Numbered from the stretch's first letter, positions 1-9,194 are shown. The stretch: 64,000 nucleotides of DNA from Myxococcales bacterium (GCA_028287115.1 JAQBQF010000233.1:1-64000); one strand, 5' to 3'. The notes: generated by a model not told the origin, from the sequence alone. Translations and numbers: made by a program.

Positions 1-1
1 C

Positions 2-232
2 AACTTCCCCGATCTCGAGCCGTGGGAGCTCAAGCACACCTGCGCGCTCGATGTGGCCGAGCGCGGTGGCATCACGCTCGAAGAGGTCGGCGAGATCATG
101 AACCTGACGCGGGAGCGGATCCGTCAAGTCGAAGTGCGCGGCCTGCTCAAGCTGAAGATGGGCTCGCCGTCTCCCGACGAGCTCGGCGCCGAGCTCCTCG
201 CGCAAGCCGAAGCGGCCAAGCACGAGAACTGA
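2..232 (+). CDS. Sigma-70 region-4-like HTH protein (3' part)
   Basis: The 5' end lies outside the window; 76 codons and a TGA stop remain. The visible protein reads PWELKHTCALDVAERGG, then a helix-turn-helix of the sigma-70 region 4 type with the signature LTRERIRQVE (residues about 38-47 of the fragment), which in sigma factors binds the -35 element. The tail is acidic and Ala-rich. Without the N-terminal part I cannot tell a true sigma factor from a stand-alone sigma-4-like regulator; a short single-HTH protein is plausible because no region 2 or 3 sequence is visible. It lies about 100 bp upstream of purH in the same orientation. Confidence 0.75.
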   Translation, partial: NFPDLEPWELKHTCALDVAERGGITLEEVGEIMNLTRERIRQVEVRGLLKLKMGSPSPDELGAELLAQAEAAKHEN

Positions 233-240
233 GGCCGTCC

Positions 241-294
241 GCCTCCGGGGATTCCGCGGCGTCATCGGCCTCCCGGGATTCCGCGGCGTCATCG
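241..294. repeat. Two tandem copies of a 27-bp unit upstream of purH
   Basis: Positions 241-267 and 268-294 are the same 27-mer with one mismatch (core GATTCCGCGGCGTCATCGG). The repeat lies between the HTH gene and the purH start. Role unknown; a duplicated regulatory site or slippage product are both possible. Confidence 0.85.
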
Positions 295-330
295 GTTGAC
301 CGCCGGGAAGGCGGTTGGTACACGCGCGGG

Positions 331-1929
331 ATGATAGGGCGCGCGTTGATTTCGGTCTCGGAAAAACGTGGCGTGGTCGAGCTCGCGAAAGTGCTCGCGG
401 AGCTCGGGGTCGAGATTCTGTCGACCGGCGGAACCGCGGCGGCGCTGACGTCCGCAGGCGTGGCAGTCAAGCAAGTCGCGGCGCACACCGGCGCACCGGA
501 GATCCTCGACGGTCGCGTCAAGACGCTGCATCCGAAGATCCACGGCGGGTTGCTCGGGCGGAATACGCCGGAGCACCAGGCGGAGATGCGGACGAACGAC
601 ATCGCGCCGATCGATCTTGTCGTGGTCAATCTGTATCCGTTCGAAGCGACCATCGCCAAAGCGACCGTGCCGTTCGCGGAAGCGATCGAGAACATCGATA
701 TCGGCGGCCCCTCGATGTTGCGATCCGCGGCGAAGAACCACGAGCGCGTCGCGGTCGTCGTCGATCCCGATGACTACGCGCAGGTGATCGCCGACTTGCG
801 CGCGGGCGGCGAGGTCTCGCCACCGCGCCGGCTCGCGCTCGCTCGCAAGGCATTCGCGCACACCGCGGCCTACGATGGCGCGATCGCGGCGTACCTATCG
901 TCGATCGATGACGCGGTCGCGACCGCTCGCGATCAGGTACCCGCGCGGCGCGAATTACCGGACACCCTGTCGATCCAGTGGCGGCGGCTCTACGAGCTGC
1001 GCTATGGCGAGAATCCGCACCAGCGCGCCGCGTTCTACGCGGACGGTAGATCACCGCTCGCGACGCCCAGCGGCGGCCGGCCGACGATCGCGACGGCCGA
1101 AGTGCTCGGCGGCAAACAGCTCTCGTACAACAACATTCTCGATCTCGATGCGGCTCTCGGGCTCGCACTCGAGATGACGGAGCCCGCGGCGATCGTCGTC
1201 AAGCACAACAACCCCTGTGGCGCGGCGATCGATCGCGATGTCGCCGCGGCCTATGTCCGCGCACGCGAGGCGGATCCGGTCTCGGCGTTCGGCGGCATCG
1301 TCGCGGTCAATCGCGAGGTCGACGAAGCGCTCGCGAAGCTCTTGGTCGAGACGTTCCTCGAGTGCGTCGTCGCGCCGAGCTTCTCGGCCGCGGCGCGCGA
1401 CCTACTCGCGAGCAAGAAGAACTTGAGGCTCGTGGCGGCGCACGGCACGTGGAAACCGAGCACCGGCGAGCTCGGGTGGTCGTTGCGCACGATCGCGGGC
1501 GGCGCGCTCGTTCAGACCGTCGATCACGGGATGGTCGACCTCGCGCAGGCCAAGGTCGCGACCGTCCGCGCACCGACCGATCAAGAACGCACCGATCTGG
1601 CGTTTGCGTGGCGCGTCGCCAAGCACGTCAAGTCGAACGCGATCGTGTTCGCGAAGCAGGGCGTCACCGTCGCGATCGGCGCGGGTCAGATGAGCCGCGT
1701 CGACTCGGTGCGGATCTGCGAGCGCAAGGCGGGCGACAAGCTCCGTGGCGCGGTCGTCGCGTCCGATGCGTTCTTTCCGTTCCGCGATGGTGTCGACGTG
1801 CTCGCGGAAGCCGGCGCGGTCGCGGTCGTCCAGCCGGGTGGCTCGGTGCGCGATGAGGAAGTGATCGCCGCCGCGAACGAGCACGGTCTGGCGATGTTGT
1901 TCACGGGCATGCGGCACTTCCGGCACTGA
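331..1929 (+). CDS. purH: Bifunctional AICAR formyltransferase / IMP cyclohydrolase
   Basis: Catalyses the last two steps of de novo purine synthesis in the cytoplasm: AICAR plus 10-formyl-THF to FAICAR, then ring closure to IMP. The 532-residue length is normal for PurH. The N-terminal MGS-like cyclohydrolase domain (residues 1 to about 150) opens with ALISVSEKRG and contains the STGGTA and VKTLHPKIHGG motifs; the rest is the transformylase domain with the signature KHNNPCGAA at about residue 291. The reading frame stays open upstream to position 22, but homology begins at the ATG at 331, which also has a TACACG hexamer 6 nt before it. purD follows in the same direction after a gap of about 100 bp, so a purine cluster is likely. 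Confidence 0.97.
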   Translation: MIGRALISVSEKRGVVELAKVLAELGVEILSTGGTAAALTSAGVAVKQVAAHTGAPEILDGRVKTLHPKIHGGLLGRNTPEHQAEMRTNDIAPIDLVVVNLYPFEATIAKATVPFAEAIENIDIGGPSMLRSAAKNHERVAVVVDPDDYAQVIADLRAGGEVSPPRRLALARKAFAHTAAYDGAIAAYLSSIDDAVATARDQVPARRELPDTLSIQWRRLYELRYGENPHQRAAFYADGRSPLATPSGGRPTIATAEVLGGKQLSYNNILDLDAALGLALEMTEPAAIVVKHNNPCGAAIDRDVAAAYVRAREADPVSAFGGIVAVNREVDEALAKLLVETFLECVVAPSFSAAARDLLASKKNLRLVAAHGTWKPSTGELGWSLRTIAGGALVQTVDHGMVDLAQAKVATVRAPTDQERTDLAFAWRVAKHVKSNAIVFAKQGVTVAIGAGQMSRVDSVRICERKAGDKLRGAVVASDAFFPFRDGVDVLAEAGAVAVVQPGGSVRDEEVIAAANEHGLAMLFTGMRHFRH

Positions 1930-2030
1930 AGGAGTACGCGGTCTCGCTCATCTGATTGGATTCGGCGCTCCCGCACATTTCGGACCGCCAGGCGGTTGGC
2001 GCGTGTTCGCGGCGTGATAATCCCCAAGGC

Positions 2031-3281
2031 GTGAAGATCCTCGTGATCGGAAACGGCGGTCGGGAGCACGCACTCGTATGGCGGCTCCAGCGCAACGGGC
2101 ACGAAGTGATCGCGGCGCCGGGGAATCCGGGGATCGAGCAGATCGCACGTTGTATCGGAGTTGGCGTCGGCGAGATCGAGAAGCTCGTCGAGCTCGCGGT
2201 GACCGAGCACGCGGAGCTCGTCGTCGTCGGGCCGGAGATGCCGCTGGTGGCGGGGCTCGCGGATCGGTTGCGCGAGCGCGGCATCGTGACGTTCGGCCCG
2301 GGCGCCGACGGGGCGCGGCTCGAAGGCAGCAAGGTGTTCAGCAAGCAGTTCTTTGCACGCCATCACATTCCGACGGCGCCGTTCGAGATCGCCGCGACGG
2401 TCGCAGAAGCCGATGCGGCGATCGCGCGGCTCGGCGGCGCGGTGGTCGTCAAGGCGGACGGCCTCGCGGCAGGGAAGGGCGTCGTCGTCGCGAGCGATGC
2501 GAACGAAGCGCGCATTGCCGCTCGCGAAATGCTCGAGGCGCGGCGGTTCGGCGACGCCGGTGCGACGATCGTGATCGAGCAGCGGATCATCGGCCGTGAG
2601 GTCTCCGTGCTCGTGCTGACGGATGGCAAGCGCCTCGAGGTGCTGCCGGCAGTCGAGGATCACAAGACGATCTTCGACGGCGATCGCGGCCCGAATACCG
2701 GTGGGATGGGTACCGTGTCGCCGGCATGGCCGAGCGACGACCTGCTCGCGCGGATCAGGCACGAGATCCTCGAGCCGACGGTTCGTGGTCTCGCCGCGGA
2801 CGGCATCGACTATCGCGGCGTGCTCTACGCGGGCGTGATGATCGATGCCGCCGGTGCCCCGTGGCTGCTCGAGTACAACTGCCGGTTCGGCGATCCGGAG
2901 ACCCAACCGATCATGGTGCGGCTCATCGGTGACCTCGGCAAAGTGCTCGCGGGCGCGGCGCGCGGTGAGCTGCCCGTCGGCGCGCTGGCGACCGATGCGC
3001 GGGTTGCGGTCTGCGTGGTCGTCGCAGCGGCCGGTTACCCGGGTGCCGTTCGAACCGGCGATCCGATTCGCGGTCTCGACAATGTGCCGTCCGACGTCAT
3101 CGTGTTTCACGCCGGAACGGCGCGCCAAGACGGCCAGATCGTCAGCGCCGGTGGCCGCGTGCTCGGCGTGACGGCGCTCGGGATCAGCGTCGGGCAGGCT
3201 CGCGACCGTGCGTACGCGGTGGTCGACGGCATCGAGCTCTCCGGCAAGCAAGTGCGCAGAGACATCGGCGCGCGCCGCTGA
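2031..3281 (+). CDS. purD: Phosphoribosylamine-glycine ligase (GARS)
   Basis: ATP-grasp enzyme that joins phosphoribosylamine and glycine in the second step of de novo purine synthesis. The 416-residue protein starts with the PurD signature VKILVIGNGGREHAL and contains GSKVFSKQF, VVKADGLAAGKGV (ATP-grasp nucleotide loop) and NTGGMGTVSP; the metal-binding region is LEYNCRFGDPETQ. I chose the GTG at 2031 because the family N-terminus begins there; an in-frame ATG at 1956 would add 25 unrelated residues. A GATAAT hexamer lies 9 nt before the GTG. It forms a purine pair with purH. Confidence 0.96.
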   Translation: MKILVIGNGGREHALVWRLQRNGHEVIAAPGNPGIEQIARCIGVGVGEIEKLVELAVTEHAELVVVGPEMPLVAGLADRLRERGIVTFGPGADGARLEGSKVFSKQFFARHHIPTAPFEIAATVAEADAAIARLGGAVVVKADGLAAGKGVVVASDANEARIAAREMLEARRFGDAGATIVIEQRIIGREVSVLVLTDGKRLEVLPAVEDHKTIFDGDRGPNTGGMGTVSPAWPSDDLLARIRHEILEPTVRGLAADGIDYRGVLYAGVMIDAAGAPWLLEYNCRFGDPETQPIMVRLIGDLGKVLAGAARGELPVGALATDARVAVCVVVAAAGYPGAVRTGDPIRGLDNVPSDVIVFHAGTARQDGQIVSAGGRVLGVTALGISVGQARDRAYAVVDGIELSGKQVRRDIGARR

Positions 3282-3315
3282 CCCGGCGGAGATCGCCAGT
3301 GGTACGTTCGACGGC

Positions 3316-4485
3316 ATGCCGCAGATTGCAGGGTTTCGCGGAGCGCTTTGGGAGCCGTCGAAGGTCGAGCTCGCCAAGGTCGCGTCGCAGCCGATCGATG
3401 ACGTCCCCGGTCGGCTGACGCGCGGAGAGCTCTCGCGCGACAGCACGCGCGCGGTCTATCGCTACCACCAGACCTTCACCCATCAGGGCCGGCGCCAAAC
3501 GCGCAAGGCCATGATCTGTGCGATCGAGCTCGTGCCCTGGACGACGGGCACGGTCAGGCCGCACGAGGCCGTGGATCCGGCGGCACGCGAAGCCGCCCTG
3601 CGCGGCATCAAGGCCGCCGGCGGGCACACCGAGGCCGTCCTCGCGGGATATCGCGACGCACCCGGAGAGGTCGATCGGCTGCTGCGCAACTCCGAGAACG
3701 AGCGGCCCGCGCTCGACGTCACGACGGCCGATGGCACGCAGCATCGGCTGTGGCGCGTCAGCAGCGCCGAGGTGATCGGCAAGCTGCGTCCGCTGTTCGC
3801 GCCGAAGAAGTTGCACGTGCTCGACGGTCACGCGCGCTACGAAGCCATGCTCGCGTATCAAGCCGAGCTCGCGCAGCGCACGCAGCTCCTGACGTATTCG
3901 TCGGCAAACTTCGGGCTCGCATGCCTCGTCAACCTCGCCGATCCTTCGATCGTCGTCGCACCGCGCCATCGCGTGGTCCGCGGTGACAACGTCAAACGTG
4001 ACGCGGTGCTCGAAGCAGCGAAGCGATGGTTCATCGTCGAGAAGCTCGCCGGCGCTGCCAAGGATCCCGTCAAGCAACAAGCGGCGCTCGCCGATACGGT
4101 CGCGCATCAGCCCGCGTTCGTCGCCGTGTTCGCCGGCGATGCCGACGCGTGGAAGCTGACGCTCTCGCCCGATGTCAGCCCGACGTTCGAAGGCGTGCAG
4201 ATTCATCGCGCGCTGCAGAAGTACGATCCGATCGCGGTCGAGCACATGTTCCTCGGGCGCGCGGTGCCCGGCACGCAGACCCACACGGAGACCCGCGTCG
4301 CCGACGTCCTCGCGCAAGTCGCAGCGGGCGCGCCGCTCGGGATCGTCATGCGACCGTTGTCGATCGAGCAGATCCTGCATGCCGACGAGCTCGGTCAGGT
4401 CGTGCCGTTCGGGTCGACCGCATTCGAGCCGGCGCTCGCGAACCTCGTCGTGCAGCTCGTCGATCCGGACGAAGATCTCGTCTAG
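3316..4485 (+). CDS. DUF1015 family protein
   Basis: A 389-residue cytoplasmic protein without signal peptide or membrane segment. It matches the DUF1015 pattern: an N-terminal segment with SRDSTRAVYRYHQTF (family: short acidic/aromatic stretch before the first domain) and the most conserved element, here VLDGHARYEAML at about residues 170-181 (family: I.DGHHRYETAL). DUF1015 proteins are widespread and have no firmly established biochemical role. The ATG at 3316 has a TACGTT hexamer 7 nt upstream and only about 35 bp separates it from purD, so it may be read from its own promoter or with purD. The last 4 bp overlap the convergent lipoprotein gene. Confidence 0.85.
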   Translation: MPQIAGFRGALWEPSKVELAKVASQPIDDVPGRLTRGELSRDSTRAVYRYHQTFTHQGRRQTRKAMICAIELVPWTTGTVRPHEAVDPAAREAALRGIKAAGGHTEAVLAGYRDAPGEVDRLLRNSENERPALDVTTADGTQHRLWRVSSAEVIGKLRPLFAPKKLHVLDGHARYEAMLAYQAELAQRTQLLTYSSANFGLACLVNLADPSIVVAPRHRVVRGDNVKRDAVLEAAKRWFIVEKLAGAAKDPVKQQAALADTVAHQPAFVAVFAGDADAWKLTLSPDVSPTFEGVQIHRALQKYDPIAVEHMFLGRAVPGTQTHTETRVADVLAQVAAGAPLGIVMRPLSIEQILHADELGQVVPFGSTAFEPALANLVVQLVDPDEDLV

Positions 4486-5591
4486 CGAAACCGGCGGACT
4501 TCGAGCGGCTGGTCGGCGTACCCGGTGTCCGCGATCGCCTGTTGCTTCGGCGAGTCGAACAGCGTGTGCATGATCACGTCTCGATCGTCGAGGATGCCGA
4601 GCGTGCCGCGATCCTCGACGAGCGCGCCGACGTGTCGCGGAAACAAGATCAGATCGCCCGGTTGCGTGAACGGCACCGGCTTGCCCGTGTCGTCACGATA
4701 GATGCCGTCTTCGCCGCGCGTGCCCGAGCCCAGCAGCTTGGTGACCTGCGGAAGACCGCCGGTCCACGTGTACCCGATCGACTTGCCCATCCGGCGTGCG
4801 CCGTACACGACGAAGTCGGCACAGTCCGAGCCTTCGAGGCGCTCGCTCTGATGACTCCGGTCGGTCAGGCCCGCCGAGGCCCAGACGTAGGGTTGTCCGA
4901 ACATCTCCGTGAGGTAGCCGAGGTACGTGTCGTCGCGCCGGATCGTGACGCGCGTCACCTCGTCGGTCAGGCCACCCGATCCACGACCGCGCCTCGCGGA
5001 AGGGCCGGGACTCTCGATCGTGCGATCGGCCTGCTGAACGACGACCTGGAACCGCATCGTGCCGACGCCGCTGCCGTGATCGGGCGTCAGCGTCGGTCGC
5101 ACGTCGGCGATGATCGACGACGTGCCGGTCGCGATCTCCGTCGCTCGATATTCGATCGCGGTGAAATGGAACTCGCCGCCTTCGGTGTTCGAGTAGCTCT
5201 TGTCGGCAGGCTCGATCCGATTCCAGCGAACGTCGATCGCCGGTGCCTTCGCGAGCGGCTGCGCCGTGAGCGTGCGATTGCCAAGGCGAACCTCGGGCGC
5301 ATCGCTGAAGACGGAGTGATCGGCGAGCTCGATCACCGCGTACAGCGTCACCGTTTGATCCGCGCGTGCGTAGACCGGTCGATCCGTTGCAACGCCGCCA
5401 TCGATCGATGCGGCGATGTGCGCTGTCGTCACCGAACCAGAAGCATTCGGATCGCCCACGTGCGAGGCAACCTTCTCCACTGCGCGCGGAGTCTGTGCGG
5501 GTGATTCTCGCGTGACAGGATCGCTAGCTGCCGTCGACGAACAGGCGGCAACGACGACAATCAACGTACGCACGTACGGGTTACTACGCAC
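4482..5591 (-). CDS. Lipoprotein with C-terminal NlpC/P60-like cysteine-peptidase domain
   Basis: A 369-residue secreted protein. The N-terminus has a short hydrophobic stretch ending in the lipobox VVAAC (Cys17), so export and lipid anchoring are likely. Residues about 70-190 look like a beta-rich domain of unknown type. The C-terminal part (about 225-369) resembles NlpC/P60 papain-like peptidases acting on cell-wall peptides: Cys257 in SDCADF, His320 in FPRHVGAL and a third polar residue candidate, His342 in IMHTLF. The GTG at 5591 is preceded by TATTCG at 7 nt spacing. Substrate unknown; it could also be an amidase of the same fold. Confidence 0.65.
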   Translation of the reverse strand: MRSNPYVRTLIVVVAACSSTAASDPVTRESPAQTPRAVEKVASHVGDPNASGSVTTAHIAASIDGGVATDRPVYARADQTVTLYAVIELADHSVFSDAPEVRLGNRTLTAQPLAKAPAIDVRWNRIEPADKSYSNTEGGEFHFTAIEYRATEIATGTSSIIADVRPTLTPDHGSGVGTMRFQVVVQQADRTIESPGPSARRGRGSGGLTDEVTRVTIRRDDTYLGYLTEMFGQPYVWASAGLTDRSHQSERLEGSDCADFVVYGARRMGKSIGYTWTGGLPQVTKLLGSGTRGEDGIYRDDTGKPVPFTQPGDLILFPRHVGALVEDRGTLGILDDRDVIMHTLFDSPKQQAIADTGYADQPLEVRRFR

Positions 5592-6007
5592 GAACGAGCG
5601 AATAGATTTCGATCGCGTGCGGGAGCCGGAAATAGCCGTTGTGACTCACTTGTTGTCATGGCAACGTGACTTCGGCGTCACCGAGCTGTAGGCCTCACGC
5701 CTCGGCAGCTTGGTAAAAGGATCGACATGTGGAGCTTGGCAGATAGGGTGGTGAAGGCGGTCTCGGACGTAACGGTTGGAACCGTGATCGTGCTCGTGCA
5801 CGTCGCGCTCGCCGACCGCTCGCGTCGTGGAAAGACGCATTCATCTCGTTCCCAGCCGGTCACCACACATCCGTACCGGTTGCCGTCCTAGCGCCCCCGA
5901 ATGGAACGAGCCAGCGGATGCTGGCGAGCTCGCAGATCAGATCCCGGTGGTTCCGAAATCGGAGCGCCGCAGATCCGATTGTCGGAGGTATCTGGTACGC
6001 GATCATT
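5592..6007. other. Intergenic stretch of about 415 bp
   Basis: Separates the divergent NlpC-like and GNAT genes. Apart from one short candidate ORF (5727-5891) and a small hairpin GTGAC-TTCGGC-GTCAC around 5668-5684, I see no recognisable gene, RNA or mobile element. A GGAGG at 5984-5988 lies too far (19 nt) from the chosen GNAT start to be a clear ribosome binding site. Confidence 0.6.
5727..5891 (+). CDS. Candidate small protein, 54 aa
   Basis: An ATG with a well-placed AAAGGA ribosome binding site (5 nt spacer) opens a 54-codon frame to TAG. The predicted peptide has a hydrophobic centre VTVGTVIVLVHVAL, long enough to enter a membrane, and an Arg/Ser/His-rich tail. No homology is recognised and codon usage gives little support, so this is a candidate only. 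Confidence 0.35.
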   Translation: MWSLADRVVKAVSDVTVGTVIVLVHVALADRSRRGKTHSSRSQPVTTHPYRLPS

Positions 6008-6511
6008 GTGGGAATCAGATCTGACGACCTCGCGATCTCGGTTCGCCGCGCAACCATCGCGGATGCACCTGCACTCGCGGAGCTCGTCAATCGAGCGTAC
6101 GCGGTCGAGTCGTTCTTCGTGGACGGCCATCGCACGAATGTCGACGAAGTCGCGCGATTGACGGAGCGAGCCACATTCCTCGTCCTCGAGCAACGCGCCG
6201 TCGCGAGCCTTGCTGCCGCCGTCTGCATCGAACCGAGCGGTTACTTCGGGATGCTCTCGGTCTCGCCGGACTGCCAGGGCCGCGGTCTGGGCACGCGGCT
6301 GGTCAGCATCGCCGAGGCGATGGGAGAAGCGATGGGGGTCGATGCGATGACGCTCCAGATCGTCAACCTGCGAGAAGAGCTTGGCAGGTGGTACCGGTCA
6401 CTCGGTTATCGAGAGGTCGGCACCGCCCCTTACGAGCACCGGCCGGTCAAGCGGCCCTGTCACTTCGTGAAGATGCGCAAGTCACTGCACTCGATCGCGG
6501 TCGCGGCGTAA
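6008..6511 (+). CDS. GNAT family N-acetyltransferase
   Basis: A 168-residue protein of the GNAT fold, which transfers an acetyl group from acetyl-CoA to an amine. The start ISVRRATIADAPALAELVNRAY is the typical first strand and helix; the acetyl-CoA loop (motif A) is SPDCQGRGLGTRLV, matching the Q/RxxGxG/A rule, and the C-terminal LGRWYRSLGYREVG is the usual motif B. Substrate cannot be inferred. The start is uncertain: I used the GTG at 6008 just before the family homology; an in-frame ATG at 5918 would add 30 residues without GNAT character. Confidence 0.82.
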   Translation: MGIRSDDLAISVRRATIADAPALAELVNRAYAVESFFVDGHRTNVDEVARLTERATFLVLEQRAVASLAAAVCIEPSGYFGMLSVSPDCQGRGLGTRLVSIAEAMGEAMGVDAMTLQIVNLREELGRWYRSLGYREVGTAPYEHRPVKRPCHFVKMRKSLHSIAVAA

Positions 6512-6514
6512 GAT
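6509..6514 (+). promoter_or_regulatory. Candidate -10 element (TAAGAT) for leaderless start at 6521
   Basis: TAAGAT ends 6 nt before the ATG of the lipoprotein gene and overlaps the stop codon of the GNAT gene. No Shine-Dalgarno sequence is present, so transcription would start at or next to the ATG. Confidence 0.4.
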
Positions 6515-6520
6515 CCCCAG

Positions 6521-7366
6521 ATGGCTGTTGTTCGCCCGCGGCTCGCCGGGCTCTTGCTCGGTCTCCCCTGGATCGCCTGCGGGGGCGGCGGCGGATTTCC
6601 GGATGCGAGGCCCGTCGACGCGCCCATCCCAGGCGGCAAGTTCTCCGTCGCATGGTCGCTCGTCGATACGACTAGCCAGCCGATCACCTGCGATCAGATC
6701 GGCGCCGTCTCGATCACCGCGGCGATTCACAATCGGGCGGTCGAAGGCGGAGAGACCCAGGTGTTCGTGTGCCGCACGGCCATGGGTGACAGTCAGGCGT
6801 TCGCGCCCGGCATCTACGACATGGACTTCGAGCTCGACGCGCCGGTCTGTGCGTCGTGTCTGCCGGCCAATGGCGTGCTCGCGACGGCGCCGTCGCAGCT
6901 CGGCATCGTCGTGCAGTCAGGCCAGACGACCCCACTCGCGCCGCTGACGTTCATGGTCCAGGCGACAGGCGCCGTCGCGTTGCACTTCGAGTCTGGCAAG
7001 CCGATGGGAAACTGCGCCGCCGCACCAAACGGCGCGGGCATCGTGACGACCTCGATCACGCTCGTCAAGAACAGCGATAGCTCGTGTGCACCGCTGACGC
7101 TCGATATCGCCGCGGGTGCCACGCAGCCTGCGCGCAGCTACACGATCAATTGTACGACCCCCGTCGATGCTCCGTGCATCGACAACGATCAAGCGATCAC
7201 GGTCTCGGGCGTCACCTCGGACTCGTACACGATCCACATCAAGGGCAAGACGGCCGCGCCCAACATGTGCTGGACGAACAACGACTCGTTGCAAGTCCCC
7301 CCGCTCGGTTTGTCACTGAGCCGCACGCTGAACCTCGGCTTCATCACGAGCATGACCGGTTGTTAG
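6521..7366 (+). CDS. Secreted lipoprotein of unknown function
   Basis: A 281-residue protein with a signal peptide and lipobox (LPWIAC, Cys20) followed by a Gly-rich linker and DARPVDAP, a typical myxobacterial lipoprotein linker. The mature part is rich in Thr, Ser, Val and contains about eleven further Cys residues, including CASC and the final C, which suggests disulfide-linked beta domains. I recognise no catalytic motif. Start supported by TAAGAT at 6 nt spacing. It is followed at 13 bp by the acyl-CoA dehydrogenase, which has its own promoter-like hexamer. Confidence 0.75.
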   Translation: MAVVRPRLAGLLLGLPWIACGGGGGFPDARPVDAPIPGGKFSVAWSLVDTTSQPITCDQIGAVSITAAIHNRAVEGGETQVFVCRTAMGDSQAFAPGIYDMDFELDAPVCASCLPANGVLATAPSQLGIVVQSGQTTPLAPLTFMVQATGAVALHFESGKPMGNCAAAPNGAGIVTTSITLVKNSDSSCAPLTLDIAAGATQPARSYTINCTTPVDAPCIDNDQAITVSGVTSDSYTIHIKGKTAAPNMCWTNNDSLQVPPLGLSLSRTLNLGFITSMTGC

Positions 7367-7367
7367 C

Positions 7368-7373
7368 TATAGT
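7368..7373 (+). promoter_or_regulatory. Candidate -10 element (TATAGT) for leaderless start at 7380
   Basis: TATAGT, five of six matches to the consensus, ends 6 nt before the GTG of the acyl-CoA dehydrogenase. There is no ribosome binding site between them. Confidence 0.5.
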
Positions 7374-7379
7374 GCGGCG

Positions 7380-9194
7380 GTGACGACCGTCCAGCACTAT
7401 CGCCCGAACCTTCGCGACATCTTCTTCAATCTGTTCGAGGTCCTCGAGATCCAAGGGAGCGTCCTTGGCAAGCCGCCCTTCGCTTCGATGGATGAAGCCA
7501 CCGCGCGCGCTTCCCTCGAAGGCTTCCTCGAGGTGCTGCAAGCCACCTGGGCGCCATCGTTCGCGGAGGGCGATCGAGTTGGCGCGACGTTCGACGGCAA
7601 GGGCAATGTGAAGTTGCCTGCGGGTTATCACAAGGCGCTCGACGCCTACTACAACGGCGGCTGGAACAACCTCGAGCTACCGGAGTCACTCGGCGGGTTC
7701 GGTGCGCCGCCGACCGTGCGATGGGCCGCGTTCGAGCTGATGGCCGGCGCAAATCCGTCGGTGTGCTTCTACGTGCTCGGCAACGTGATGGCGACGATCA
7801 TCGACTCGCTCGGCACCCCGTCGCAGAAGCAACGCTACGTCAAGAACATGGTCGACCATCACTGGGGCGCGACGATGGTGTTGACCGAGCCGGCTGCGGG
7901 CTCTGATGTCGGCGCAGGCACGACGCGCGCGAAGCACATCGCCGGCGACGAATACCACCTCGAAGGCGTCAAGCGGTTCATCACGAACGGCGACTTCGAT
8001 CATCCGAAGAACATCGTCCACATGGTGCTCGCGCGGCCGGAAGGGGCAGGGCCGGGCACGAAGGGGCTGTCGCTGTTCATCGTGCCGAAGTTCTGGGTCG
8101 AGGCCGACGGATCGATCGGGCAGCGCAATGGCGCGCTCGTCACCAAGGTCGAGCACAAGATGGGGATCCGCGGGTCCGCTACCTGCGAGCTCACGCTCGG
8201 CGACGATATGCCGTGTCGCGGCCTCCTGCTCGGCGAGGTCCACGAGGGCATCGCGCAGATGTTCAACGTGATCGAGTACGCGCGGATGGGCGTCGGCACG
8301 AAGTCGATGGCGACGCTCTCCACGGCGTATCTCAACGCGCTCGACTACACGCGGATCCGTAAGCAGGGCGCCGATCTGTCGCGGCAGACCGACAAGAGCG
8401 CGCCGCGCGTCGAGATCCTGCGCCACCCCGACGTCCGGCGCATGCTGATGCTGCAGAAGGCGTTCGCCGAGGGACTGCGTTCGATGGTGCTGTGGACCGC
8501 GAACGTCCAGGATCAAGTCGAGGTCCGCGGAGGACATCGCAACGCCGATGCCAAGGCGCTGTCGGCCCTCAACGATCTGATGCTGCCGCTCGTGAAGGGC
8601 TACGGCTCGGAGAAGGTGTACGAGCTGCTCGCGCTGTCGCTGCAGTGCCTCGGCGGCTCCGGGTATTGTCAGGATTATCCGATCGAGCAGTACCTGCGCG
8701 ATCAGAAGATCGATTCGCTCTACGAGGGCACGACGCACATCCAGGCGCTCGATCTGTTCTTCCGCAAGATCGGCCGCGATCACGGTGCGACGTTGCAGGC
8801 GTTGCTCGGTAAGATCGCCGAGACGATCGATGGGGTCGGAAGCGAGCTCGCCGTCGAGAAAGCCGCGCTCGCGACGGCGCTCGGTGATGTCCAGGGCATC
8901 ATGGCGACGATGCTCGGCAAGATCAGCCAGAGCGTCTATCACGTCGGACTGCAGGGCAATCGCATCCTGTTCGCGCTCGCCGAGCTCGTGATCGGTTGGC
9001 GACTCGTCGTCGGGGCGAATGTCGCGCTCGGCAAGCTCGCCACGGCGCGGCCCGATGACAAGGCGTTCTATCGCGGCAAGCTCGCAGCGGCGCGGTTCTA
9101 CGCGACGAACGTGCTGCCCGGTATCGGCCACACGCGGAAGCTGATCGAGCGCGGCGATCTCGACCTCATGGAGCTGTCCGACGATTGTTGGTGA
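7380..9194 (+). CDS. Acyl-CoA dehydrogenase, long DmdC/FadE-like form
   Basis: A 604-residue FAD enzyme that introduces an alpha-beta double bond into an acyl-CoA thioester. The order is N-terminal extension (about 1-80), helical N domain, middle beta domain with the signature LTEPAAGSDVG, C-terminal helical domain containing SLYEGTTHIQ with Glu449 at the position of the usual catalytic base, and an extra C-terminal domain (about 470-604). This roughly 600-residue layout is that of the DmdC-like group (methylmercaptopropionyl-CoA dehydrogenase) and of related long fatty-acyl-CoA dehydrogenases. Chain length preference cannot be told. It stands alone, not next to other beta-oxidation genes. 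Confidence 0.92.
   Translation: MTTVQHYRPNLRDIFFNLFEVLEIQGSVLGKPPFASMDEATARASLEGFLEVLQATWAPSFAEGDRVGATFDGKGNVKLPAGYHKALDAYYNGGWNNLELPESLGGFGAPPTVRWAAFELMAGANPSVCFYVLGNVMATIIDSLGTPSQKQRYVKNMVDHHWGATMVLTEPAAGSDVGAGTTRAKHIAGDEYHLEGVKRFITNGDFDHPKNIVHMVLARPEGAGPGTKGLSLFIVPKFWVEADGSIGQRNGALVTKVEHKMGIRGSATCELTLGDDMPCRGLLLGEVHEGIAQMFNVIEYARMGVGTKSMATLSTAYLNALDYTRIRKQGADLSRQTDKSAPRVEILRHPDVRRMLMLQKAFAEGLRSMVLWTANVQDQVEVRGGHRNADAKALSALNDLMLPLVKGYGSEKVYELLALSLQCLGGSGYCQDYPIEQYLRDQKIDSLYEGTTHIQALDLFFRKIGRDHGATLQALLGKIAETIDGVGSELAVEKAALATALGDVQGIMATMLGKISQSVYHVGLQGNRILFALAELVIGWRLVVGANVALGKLATARPDDKAFYRGKLAAARFYATNVLPGIGHTRKLIERGDLDLMELSDDCW

Noticed and set aside
1686..3446. Long antisense open frame (586 codons) opposite purH and purD
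   Set aside because: Mirror of a high-GC coding region: Arg/Asp/His/Leu-biased composition and no domain; purH and purD on the other strand are certain.
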